64,000 nt of DNA from an uncultured Microscilla sp. (lineage in GTDB: Bacteria > Bacteroidota > Bacteroidia > Cytophagales > Microscillaceae), in assembly GCF_947493425.1 (NCBI RefSeq), contig NZ_CANLRP010000023.1:1-64000 (forward strand), read 5' to 3'. Each line of letters begins with the position of its first letter. Positions within the stretch are counted from its first letter, which is position 1. This document shows, piece by piece, positions 57,171 through 64,000 of the stretch. The notes under the pieces were generated by a model. The model ran no database searches, was not told the DNA's origin, and saw nothing but the letters and a program-made list of their open reading frames with translations. Made by a program: the position numbers and the translations under genes.

Positions 57171-57367
57171 TATATTTTTTATGTGTATTCTTATTTTAGA
57201 GCTTGTTTAGCTTAGCAAAGCTTAAAAGCAAGTCTCCAATGCTATTTCTTTATCCACCAGCCTCTTTTTTTTGATCCCTTTAAAGACATGTTTAATCTAT
57301 ACTTAAACAAAAATGGTTTTGGGGATGGATTTTGACTAATAGCCTGAATACCAACATTAATCAACCG

Positions 57368-57488
57368 AAGCTACAGCTTTGCTGTGCTGAGCTCAGCAAA
57401 GCTAATCCTGTAAATCCTAAAACCGAGTCTATTTATAAATCCCGATTCACCGGGGCAGCTTGCTGTGACGAGCTCACCGCAGGTAATC
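57368..57488. repeat. Two diverged palindromic repeats upstream of a pseudogene
   Basis: Copy 1 (57368-57407) includes AGCTTTGCTG (57375-57384) with its exact complement (57394-57403). Copy 2 (57452-57488), with GCTTGCTGTGACGAGCTCA, is similar but less symmetric. Both resemble 12531-12570. They are GC-rich relative to their surroundings. Confidence 0.55.
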
Positions 57489-57501
57489 ACTTTAATCTTA
57501 G

Positions 57502-57930
57502 TATAATAAGAAAACCATTTATTAGAAATATACTACTGGCAATAACGCTTACCTCTGGCATGCTTGCTTGTAATTAACAGCAACAAGAGGTAAGTCTTCA
57601 GGTTGTATTAAGAAAGGCTAATATTGTGATTGATCTTAACCACGATAGGCTGATAAAGCTATCAAAGACAAGTAGTGGAACCTTGGCAATAAGTCTTTGT
57701 TTATGTGGGACGAGGAAAAAGTGGGGCAAGTATTTCTTGCGCACTTTGTAGAAGATGATCAATAGATCAAGATTTTAAACAGAGAAATCCCTATTCCTAC
57801 CAAGTTTATCCCTTTTGTGAATGTAACCGTAACCGTTAAAATTGATTCATGCGATGAAGAAATAGGGTATATGATTGTAGATCAATGTGCGCCCCCGATG
57901 CCAAAAGTGGGTGGGCAAGCTATAATGTAA
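57502..57930 (+). pseudogene. Decayed lipoprotein gene
   Basis: A lipoprotein-type signal sequence (RNILLAITLTSGMLAC) runs without a proper start codon into a TAA two codons after the lipobox Cys. The same frame then continues QQQEVSLQ...IVIDLNHDRLIKLSKTSSG, similar in style to the QQE lipoproteins in this window. A frame change near 57700 leads to MWDEEKVGQVFLAHFVEDDQ, another stop, then IKILNREIPIPTKFIPFVNVTVTVK up to VGGQAIM and the stop at 57928. So at least two stops and one frameshift break it. The palindromic repeats sit where its 5' end should be. Original function unknown. Confidence 0.6.
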
Positions 57931-57974
57931 ATCAATACTTTTTGTTTAGTCTGAGCTGATAATATGACCATAAA

Positions 57975-58001
57975 AAAAGCCGAACATTACATTCGGCTTT
58001 T
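57975..58001 (-). terminator. Terminator of the secreted basic protein gene
   Basis: AAAAGCCGAA (57975-57984) pairs with TTCGGCTTTT (57992-58001). A longer T run on the minus strand (from 57972) fits termination of the gene ending at 58025. Confidence 0.8.
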
Positions 58002-58024
58002 GCATTTGGGTGAGTCAGTACTTT

Positions 58025-58945
58025 CTATTTTCTTCCTTTTTTATAATCTCTGGTATAGTCATAAGTTTGTTGCCCTCTGGCGTTCCAGCGATAAAGGTCA
58101 AACGGTGTTTCTTTTTTGTTATAAAGCGTTTGATAAAAGCGACTGGGGTATTGCTCCATTTTTTTACGGTTTCCACCTTTATAATAATAAGTCCAGCGCT
58201 TTATTTTTTGGTTGTATTGATACTCCCCTTTGATAGCTATTCTGCCGTTGTCATAAAAGAAATAATACATCCCATGCTTTGTCTTATGATACATCGGAAT
58301 CACTTCTTTTATTTTCTGCCCATTACTGCCATCATAATAGCTAATCTTGGAGTTTTTTCGCCAACCCCGGTTATACTTTTCCTTGGTTAATAAGATGTAC
58401 TTACGGTCAAATTTTTCCCAGGTGCTGTGTTTCATACCCATAAAAAAATAACCTTTTTCCCTGAGCTTTTTGTTGATTTGTTTACGGTATAAACCATGTA
58501 GTAAGTATAGTTTAGCTCCTTTTTTGCGGCGAGCCTTTATTTTTGCCCATTTATCTGAACGTATTCTGCGACGTTTGGCGTCATAATAATAAATTTCCTG
58601 TACATATTTATCGCGGTCTTGTTCCAATTCAGGCCATTCAGCCAAATACCTTACAATTTTCAGTTCATAACGTCTGGAACGATTTCGAACGTAGGTTTTT
58701 TTAGTACTATACCCAAACCAACGCTTTTTATCACGCTTTTTCTTTTTACGTTTCTTTTTTTTACGCTTCTTTTTAATCCCCAGTAGTTCGTCCTCTTCTG
58801 TATCCAGATCTATCTCTGGAATACTATCTGTTTCCAATATATCTTTTTTGTTAGGGGTAGGAGTTTGGGCTAAGGTGTAGGGAGCCACCCCTCCAAGTAA
58901 TAAAGTAAAAATAAATGCAGAAATGAAGTACTTATATCGATACAT
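58025..58945 (-). CDS. Secreted basic protein with MORN-like repeats
   Basis: 306 residues. A signal peptide (MYRYKYFISAFIFTLLLGG...LAQ, about 1-27) is followed by an acidic stretch, then an extremely Lys-rich segment (about 57-75). The rest is rich in Tyr, Lys and Arg, with repeated strands such as GMYYFFYDNGRIAIKGEYQYN and KRWTYYYKGGNRKKMEQYP, which look like MORN-type (YwqK) toxin-antitoxin-like repeats. No enzyme motif is seen. It is exported to the periplasm or surface. Single gene with its own terminator. Function unknown. Confidence 0.7.
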   Translation of the reverse strand: MYRYKYFISAFIFTLLLGGVAPYTLAQTPTPNKKDILETDSIPEIDLDTEEDELLGIKKKRKKKKRKKKKRDKKRWFGYSTKKTYVRNRSRRYELKIVRYLAEWPELEQDRDKYVQEIYYYDAKRRRIRSDKWAKIKARRKKGAKLYLLHGLYRKQINKKLREKGYFFMGMKHSTWEKFDRKYILLTKEKYNRGWRKNSKISYYDGSNGQKIKEVIPMYHKTKHGMYYFFYDNGRIAIKGEYQYNQKIKRWTYYYKGGNRKKMEQYPSRFYQTLYNKKETPFDLYRWNARGQQTYDYTRDYKKGRK

Positions 58946-59317
58946 GTGATGGTAAAAATTCTATAGTTTAAACTTTATAATACTTTGTGTGATCACTATA
59001 CTCTATACGTGTTGAGGTACAAAATTATGGAAAAAATAATCCAGAAACGTGAATCCTTTTAAAATATATTTGGAGAAATATAACAAATTCAAGATGCGTT
59101 AAGCGTGTTAACTTATTCAAACACCAACAGTGAGCGTACTTAAGAGGAAACTTTTTAAGTGTTTTAATTATTGTATAAACCTTAATTTATCATTAAGCGA
59201 GACAAGTAAACTCTTTTGAATTATTCAGGACAAAATAGGGAGAAGTATTGCTTGATTTTTGTTATTTAAGAAGGTTAAATTTCAATATAAGTATTTCTAT
59301 AAATTAACCAAATAAAC
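58946..59317. other. Divergent intergenic region
   Basis: About 370 AT-rich bases between divergent genes. No clear element stands out. Confidence 0.4.
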
Positions 59318-59740
59318 ATGCTAAGTGAACAAGTGTTTAAACGAAAAGCCTTTTCTTATATTTCTAAGTTTTTTGTAGTAGTAGCGTTTACCTTTAGCTT
59401 GTCAGTAGACCTAAGCTATGGCTCTAGAGAGTTATTCCCTGGTTATAATATTGTAATGTTTGCAATGATTATATTGGCGCTGATAATGGGAGTTTGGGAG
59501 GCAACCACTCCATTAGTAATTATACAAGGCAAGCAATTAAGTCTAAACTTAACACTATTTACAGGTAAACAAAATATAGACTTAACCAAGGTCATAGATA
59601 TAAGCATAAACTCTCGTCAAACCTTCATGACCTTATCCGATGAAGAAGATACGACTTTGCGTATACCATTAAGCCTTATACAAGGCGCAGCCAACAGAGA
59701 TAATCTGATTGATATTGTGAAAGAAGAATTAGAAGTTTAA
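59318..59740 (+). CDS. Small membrane protein, PH-like C-terminus
   Basis: 140 residues. Two membrane helices (about 14-32 and 45-66) are followed by a compact soluble region with alternating beta strands (LVIIQGKQLSLNLTLF...KVIDISINSRQTFMTLSDEE), reminiscent of the PH-like domain in bacterial membrane proteins of DUF-type. No catalytic residues are seen. It stands alone on the plus strand and is convergent with the hydrolase gene, 27 bases apart. Function unknown. Confidence 0.6.
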   Translation: MLSEQVFKRKAFSYISKFFVVVAFTFSLSVDLSYGSRELFPGYNIVMFAMIILALIMGVWEATTPLVIIQGKQLSLNLTLFTGKQNIDLTKVIDISINSRQTFMTLSDEEDTTLRIPLSLIQGAANRDNLIDIVKEELEV

Positions 59741-59767
59741 ACAGGGGGGGAAAAACAATGAAGTGGT

Positions 59768-60643
59768 TTATGCTCCAAACGTTTCAGGAGTTAAAAATTT
59801 ATACAGGTCAATGTTAAAACGAGAGGGTTGCTCATACTGTAAAAAATGCCCTGCCTTATTGTATAGCACAAGCGTGCTTTCTATTATTTGCTCTGTTCCC
59901 TTCCTGGCAACTTGTTCACTGTCCAAATGAGGATGCAAAAACCTGTTAGGAATAAGTTGATCATCTTTTCCAAAAAACACAAGTGTAGGTAGAGTAAGCA
60001 GGGACAAAAGGTCAAATACAGGAGCCTGCACCATGCCTCTTGCCGAGTTGACTAATATTTGGTATAAATAAGGGTTAGAGGTAAGCGAAAAAAAATCCCT
60101 GTTTAAATCCTGTAGCTTTGTGATTTCCTGAGGTTCCAAATCATAAAAATAGTTCTTCAAATTGAGTACCCACCTAAGATATTGTGAGTTGGCTATTACC
60201 TGACCTGGAGTAAATTGTGAGAGCCATTGTTTTTCAGCGTCATTGAATGTCTCAAACCCGGCAGGAGCTACCAGTACCAAGCGTGAAAACAGCTTAGCAT
60301 ATTGCAAGGCAAGTGTAATAGCGATTTGCCCACCCATAGAATGCCCAATTAACACCACCTCTTTAAGCGAAAGTTTTTCTATAAATTGTCGAACCGTTTG
60401 CGCATAAAAATCTATAGAATAGGCATAGTCTTTTTTTGCCGAAAATCCGTGTCCTGGCAAATCCAAGGCAACACATCGGTAATATTTTTTGAGTACATGA
60501 ATGTTATTCTCCCATACAGGTATATGACTAGCAAAACCATGCACAAATAGCAAGGTTTGTGTACCTTCGCCTATTGTTATGTAGGCCAGGTCAATATGAT
60601 CACCCACTATTACTTTTTGTATGGGATAAGAATAACTCACCAT
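59768..60643 (-). CDS. Alpha/beta hydrolase
   Basis: 291 residues with the alpha/beta-hydrolase fold. HGFASH is the oxyanion-hole HG motif (about 35-40), GHSMGG carries the nucleophile Ser102, the acid is probably Asp in FFGKDDQLIP, and the His is in AGHFLQYEQP. Activity is likely esterase, lipase or related. No signal peptide, so cytosolic. It begins 16 bases after the stop of rsmH on the same strand and is likely co-transcribed with it, an unusual pairing. Confidence 0.88.
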   Translation of the reverse strand: MVSYSYPIQKVIVGDHIDLAYITIGEGTQTLLFVHGFASHIPVWENNIHVLKKYYRCVALDLPGHGFSAKKDYAYSIDFYAQTVRQFIEKLSLKEVVLIGHSMGGQIAITLALQYAKLFSRLVLVAPAGFETFNDAEKQWLSQFTPGQVIANSQYLRWVLNLKNYFYDLEPQEITKLQDLNRDFFSLTSNPYLYQILVNSARGMVQAPVFDLLSLLTLPTLVFFGKDDQLIPNRFLHPHLDSEQVARKGTEQIIESTLVLYNKAGHFLQYEQPSRFNIDLYKFLTPETFGA

Positions 60644-60659
60644 TGTCTGTAATCAAAAA

Positions 60660-61571
60660 TTAAAATAACTTCTCAGCAATCCGTAATTTGGCACTTCTTG
60701 CCCGGTTGTTTAACGCTATCTCCTCCTCTTGTGCCGTAATTATCTTGCGGTTTATGGCACGCAAAGGCTTAAGAACATTCCCATACATATCTTTTTCAGC
60801 TTCCCCTCTAAACCTACCTTTTTGGATATAATTTTTCACTGGACGATCTTCCAGCGAGTGATAAGACATGACCACTAGCCTACCTTGAGGCTTAAGTACC
60901 TCTGCAGCTTGCTCTAGCATTTCTTCCAGTACTTTTATTTCCTCATTTACCTCAATTCTGAGTGCCTGAAATACCTGAGCAAAAAACTTAAACTCTTTGC
61001 CTCTTGGGGCGTGCCTTTTTACCGCAGATTTTAGCTCTTCTACTGTATTAATAGCCGCATCTTGGCGAGCCCTCACTATAGTACTAGCCACTGTTTTGGC
61101 ATTTTTTAGTTCGCCATACATGCCCAATACCTTATGCAGCTCCGATTCATTGTATTCATTCACTACATCTTGTGCAGTTACCTCAATGCTTTCGCTCATG
61201 CGCATGTCCAAATAAGCATCAAAACGAGTAGAAAATCCTCGTTCAGGGGTGTCTATTTGGTGTGAAGAAATACCCAAATCAGCCAGAATTCCATCTACCT
61301 TGCTTACTCCATACATTTTTAGGTACTTTTTCAGGTAGCGAAAGTTTGCCCTGATTAAGTAAAATCCTGGGTGATCAATTTCTTTAGCTTCTTGCTTGGC
61401 GTCAGCGTCCTGATCAAACGCATACAATTTCCCCTGTTCACTGAGTTGCTCTAGTATAGCCTTGGAGTGCCCACCACCACCAAAGGTTACATCTACATAA
61501 ACACCGTCAGGGTTGATTGCCAGCCCTTCTATACATTCCTTCAACATGACAGGTTGGTGGTATTCGCTCAT
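60660..61571 (-). CDS. rsmH: 16S rRNA (cytosine1402-N4)-methyltransferase
   Basis: 303 residues. The SAM-dependent methyltransferase modifies C1402 in the 30S P-site. The motifs are YVDVTFGGGGHSKAIL (SAM binding), DGILADLGISSHQID, and VMSYHSLEDRPVKNYI near the C-terminus. The start at 61571 (MSEYHQPVML) matches the family N-terminus; upstream codons (61610) do not. In most bacteria rsmH is second in the division and cell-wall (dcw) cluster, after mraZ and before ftsL. Here none of those genes is adjacent. Confidence 0.95.
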   Translation of the reverse strand: MSEYHQPVMLKECIEGLAINPDGVYVDVTFGGGGHSKAILEQLSEQGKLYAFDQDADAKQEAKEIDHPGFYLIRANFRYLKKYLKMYGVSKVDGILADLGISSHQIDTPERGFSTRFDAYLDMRMSESIEVTAQDVVNEYNESELHKVLGMYGELKNAKTVASTIVRARQDAAINTVEELKSAVKRHAPRGKEFKFFAQVFQALRIEVNEEIKVLEEMLEQAAEVLKPQGRLVVMSYHSLEDRPVKNYIQKGRFRGEAEKDMYGNVLKPLRAINRKIITAQEEEIALNNRARSAKLRIAEKLF

Positions 61572-61774
61572 AATACTCTCATTATTTAATTTAAAAGCAA
61601 AGTTAGGCAAACTTAAGGAAAGATAGCAGGTAAGCTTGTATCATAATGCATTGCTTTATCGAACATATAGGCGGTTTGACACCCTCAGAGTTTTGTATTG
61701 TCTAAAATTTTTTGCCTTCTGAGGCAAAAAGAAGTATATTTAAGTAATACAATTACAATAATAAAATACGACTT

Positions 61775-62362
61775 ATGAGACTCTATACTGGACAAACTGC
61801 CCCCCATTTTTCTACAAAAGACATTACCGACAAACTTATTTCAATCGATGGACATTTTAAAGGGGAAAAAATATTTTTAGCTTTTTTACGCAACACCAAG
61901 TGTCCTTTGTGTAGTTGGCATTTATACCGTTTATCATTGATTATGGACAAGCTGCGTGAGCAAAACCTTCGGGCTATAGTAGTATATGAATCACGCAAAC
62001 AAATGTTTCTGAAAAGTACTTTCTTTAAAGATAACTTATTAAAACAACCAAACTTACACATCATATCTGATCCTGACCGAAAACTTTACGACATATATAA
62101 AGCCGAAATTTCACCAGAGAAATCTACCCTGGAGGCTTTAAAGGCCGCAGGACGTATGCAAGACATTGCAAATGCCGAAAAAAATGGGTTTACAGGAGAT
62201 GCCCTGGAGCCTGGTACCCACCCTGATGCTATACCTGCCGATTTTTTGATTGATGAAGATTTAGTTATAAGGCATGCCCATTATGGCAATGACTCTGGTG
62301 ATCATATTGCGCTTGAGTTAGTAGAATCGTTTGCGCAAAACAATACTGTGATAACGAAATGA
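61775..62362 (+). CDS. Peroxiredoxin-like thioredoxin-fold protein
   Basis: 195 residues of the AhpC/TSA-like thioredoxin fold. It begins MRLYTGQTAPHFSTKDI, followed by FLRNTKCPLCSWHL with Cys43 and Cys46 (CPLC), in place of the more usual PxxxTxxC peroxidatic loop. A C-terminal ADFLIDEDLVIRHAHYG strand pair is typical. It probably reduces peroxides or acts as a thiol oxidoreductase in the cytosol. It is convergent with the carotenoid oxygenase gene and shares a terminator with it. Confidence 0.82.
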   Translation: MRLYTGQTAPHFSTKDITDKLISIDGHFKGEKIFLAFLRNTKCPLCSWHLYRLSLIMDKLREQNLRAIVVYESRKQMFLKSTFFKDNLLKQPNLHIISDPDRKLYDIYKAEISPEKSTLEALKAAGRMQDIANAEKNGFTGDALEPGTHPDAIPADFLIDEDLVIRHAHYGNDSGDHIALELVESFAQNNTVITK

Positions 62363-62370
62363 TACCAAAA

Positions 62371-62405
62371 AATGCATTGTTGGAATTCTTGTTCAACAAT
62401 GCATT
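62371..62405. terminator. Bidirectional terminator
   Basis: AATGCATTGTTG (62371-62382) pairs perfectly with CAACAATGCATT (62394-62405), with A and T tracts on both sides, between convergent genes. Confidence 0.85.
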
Positions 62406-62419
62406 TTTTCTTTGGTGTT

Positions 62420-63874
62420 TTAATTGAAAATCCGGTCGTTGTTTACCCAACAAGCATGAAATCCAAGTGGCACCCGTTGAGGAAGCTTAATGCGGGCAAG
62501 TGGTGCATCTGTGATATTTTTAGCATCCAGAATGATTACCTCTGACAAGTCAGTACGAGCATCTGTTACAAAACTAATGACATAGCCATCATCTTCATCT
62601 TTAGCGTTCGGCTTAGGAATGAAAGGCGATTCGCTGCCCGATACCCCATCTCCATACCAATGAGTTTCTGCTGTTTGTTTTTGAGTGTCATACTTTACTA
62701 TGCCGTCAAATCTCAGTTTTTCCGATAAGTCAAGGTGTTGGTTATAAGCAAAGCGTGACTTTCGCCCCAAGTATTGACTATTCATTAAAGGAAACTCTGT
62801 ACTTCTATCATCTAAGGCATACTCCTTGGTTTGTCCCGTTTTCATATTAAAGTGATAACGGTACAAATGCGCATCTAAACGTAAGTAGGCATTTAGTTTC
62901 TCTTCTGGAGTAGCATTTGGTGGCAGTTTTTTTTGCGGAGTTGGTTCAGGGTTAATACAACAATCCATAATAATTTCATCGCCTTCTTCCCAAGCATTAA
63001 TAGTATGATAAATATAGCAAGGTTTGGCTTCAAACCAACGCACCTGATCGGCAGTGCCAAAGCGAGGCAAAATGCCAAATCTGCTGGGTAGGTCACGCTG
63101 AAAAACAGGAGCAGCCTTTCCTTTACTCACCATTACATTCAAATCATAGATCAAAGGTAAATCCATCAAGATTGAATAATTTTCAGTAATAGCCATATCG
63201 TGTGGCACCCTTGGACCAGGGGTCTTTACTTTAGTAAAATGAGTTACTTTACCTGTGCCATCCACCACCCCATAAGCTATATAAGCTTTGGTAAGTTCAT
63301 AATCAAAAAACATCATTTCATTACTGTGTTCGTCTACCTTTACATGTGCCATTGCTTTAGACTGTAACGTTCCTCCAAAACTTTCAACCCCTTTGGTTTC
63401 TAAGGTTACCGGGTCTATAGCATACAAGTCTCCGCACATATACCAACCTGCCAGCAATTTACCATTGTGGTAAGCCACTGCAGTATTGGCTGTATCTTTT
63501 AAAGGTACCCCCCTGTTCCACGGGCGATCTTTGTTTGCCGAAAAACGACCCATTAACCCCTGCCATAGCGACTTTTCGGCTTGAGTTTCTTCTTTAAAGT
63601 TGCTTGTACGTATCCAGCGGTTTCTATAAATAGCTTTTCCATTTTCTATCTGAATGGCATGCAGCATACCATCACCATCAAACCAATGGTAATGACCTTC
63701 GGGTTCAAACCGAGGATTGGGGCCATTACGTACATAAGTTCCATGAATGTCTTGCGGAATTTCACCTGTTACCTCAAGGTTATCTGCTACTATTTCTTCA
63801 AAAACAGGAGCATAAGGACCTAATAAGTAAGGATTGGCCATTTCCAAGGCATAATTCATTATATCATTCTTCAT
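62420..63874 (-). CDS. Carotenoid oxygenase (RPE65/CCD family)
   Basis: About 485 residues with the seven-bladed propeller sequence of carotenoid cleavage dioxygenases. The four iron-ligand His are recognisable in MAHVKVD, PHDMAIT, YHTINAWEE and LGFHACWV. GTYVRNGPNPRFEP near the N-terminus and WFDGDGMLHAIQIENG are typical signatures. It would cleave a double bond of a carotenoid or related alkene with O2 in the cytosol or at the membrane. The start at 63874 (MKNDIMNYALEMANPY) is chosen over one 14 codons upstream. Substrate unknown. Confidence 0.9.
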   Translation of the reverse strand: MKNDIMNYALEMANPYLLGPYAPVFEEIVADNLEVTGEIPQDIHGTYVRNGPNPRFEPEGHYHWFDGDGMLHAIQIENGKAIYRNRWIRTSNFKEETQAEKSLWQGLMGRFSANKDRPWNRGVPLKDTANTAVAYHNGKLLAGWYMCGDLYAIDPVTLETKGVESFGGTLQSKAMAHVKVDEHSNEMMFFDYELTKAYIAYGVVDGTGKVTHFTKVKTPGPRVPHDMAITENYSILMDLPLIYDLNVMVSKGKAAPVFQRDLPSRFGILPRFGTADQVRWFEAKPCYIYHTINAWEEGDEIIMDCCINPEPTPQKKLPPNATPEEKLNAYLRLDAHLYRYHFNMKTGQTKEYALDDRSTEFPLMNSQYLGRKSRFAYNQHLDLSEKLRFDGIVKYDTQKQTAETHWYGDGVSGSESPFIPKPNAKDEDDGYVISFVTDARTDLSEVIILDAKNITDAPLARIKLPQRVPLGFHACWVNNDRIFN

Positions 63875-63942
63875 TGTGCAATAATTTTTAGTGAGTGTAT
63901 TGTAAGGCACAAGCAAAAGCTCATTGCCTTTATTATTTTGTG

Positions 63943-64000
63943 CTAAACACCTACTACAAAGCTGGCAATTGTGGTAAAGCTTCCACCAATGTTGAGGATA
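63943..64000 (-). CDS. Possible C-terminus of a gene running off the window
   Basis: On the minus strand a frame entering from the right edge reads ILNIGGSFTTIASFVVGV and stops at 63943. The hydrophobic composition looks like the end of a membrane protein, but 18 residues are too few to be sure. Confidence 0.25.
   Translation of the reverse strand, partial: ILNIGGSFTTIASFVVGV

Larger units (their letters stand above)
55891..57331. other. Long gene-poor stretch with hairpins, terminators and repeats
   Basis: About 1.4 kb with no supported protein gene. It holds a hairpin AGATCTTT/AAAGATCT (about 56030-56062), a possible promoter and hairpin (56364-56431), two intrinsic terminators (56519-56557 and 56671-56698), and two adjoining dispersed repeats (56847-57170). 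Confidence 0.6.

Noticed and set aside
57332-57577. Open frame of 81 codons upstream of the lipoprotein signal sequence
   Set aside because: The first part is made of palindromic repeats and the frame stops right after the lipobox; it is treated as a pseudogene.

Overview
The window is AT-rich bacterial DNA, most likely from a marine Cytophagales (Bacteroidota) such as Microscilla. The evidence is the Bacteroidota-type promoter (TTTG, 19-21 bases, TAnnTTTG) before several genes, weak or absent Shine-Dalgarno sequences, two-component-propeller and SpoIIE signalling proteins, MKK...SCKQQ lipoproteins, a GG-leader peptide of Bacteroidota type, and an Na+-translocating NADH:quinone reductase (Nqr) operon. 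I saw no rRNA, tRNA, CRISPR array or intact insertion sequence.

Layout. 0.5-2.7 kb: two small paralogous TPR proteins and a membrane histidine kinase. 3.0-14.9 kb: the most unusual region, a co-directional six-gene cluster that looks like a ribosomally made, modified peptide (RiPP) pathway of the YcaO/TOMM type. It encodes a giant Ser/Thr kinase-cyclase-ATPase-TPR fusion, a B12-type radical SAM enzyme, an unknown 278-residue protein that may be the substrate, a leader-binding-domain/YcaO fusion, a KamA-like radical SAM enzyme with no recognisable PLP lysine, and an FHA/winged-helix protein. 15-19 kb: an FtsX-like permease and two tandem duplicated HEIGH-metalloprotease lipoproteins. 19.5-29.8 kb: a likely orphan structured RNA, a membrane-anchored nuclease, a TPR/HTH regulator divergent from a GG-leader peptide, small membrane proteins, a MazG-like enzyme, a lysozyme-like protein with three C-terminal repeats, cmk, and a zinc-ribbon/HNH pair. 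30.1-35.1 kb: nqrABCDE, ended by a strong terminator and without nqrF. 35.3-42 kb: two sensor proteins with unrelated sensory halves but the same GAF-SpoIIE output. 42-50 kb: a lipoprotein, a phosphotransferase, a DUF2071-like protein, glpK and glpD. 50-55 kb: an NLR-like NACHT-LRR protein and leuS. 55-58 kb: a gene-poor stretch with a tiny HTH gene, hairpins, mobile-looking repeats and a lipoprotein pseudogene. 58-64 kb: a secreted basic protein, a small membrane protein, an alpha/beta hydrolase, rsmH, a peroxiredoxin-like protein and a carotenoid oxygenase.

How the genes work together. In the RiPP cluster, the leader-binding half of the YcaO fusion would present a substrate to the YcaO half for ATP-dependent backbone modification. 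Two radical SAM enzymes would add further modifications, and the kinase/FHA pair would couple synthesis to phospho-signalling. Nqr supplies a sodium motive force. GlpK and GlpD pass glycerol to the quinone pool. The dispersed 160-200 bp repeats with related inverted ends, and several GC-rich hairpin islands, are non-autonomous repeat families in intergenic DNA; they produce false N-terminal extensions of neighbouring genes.
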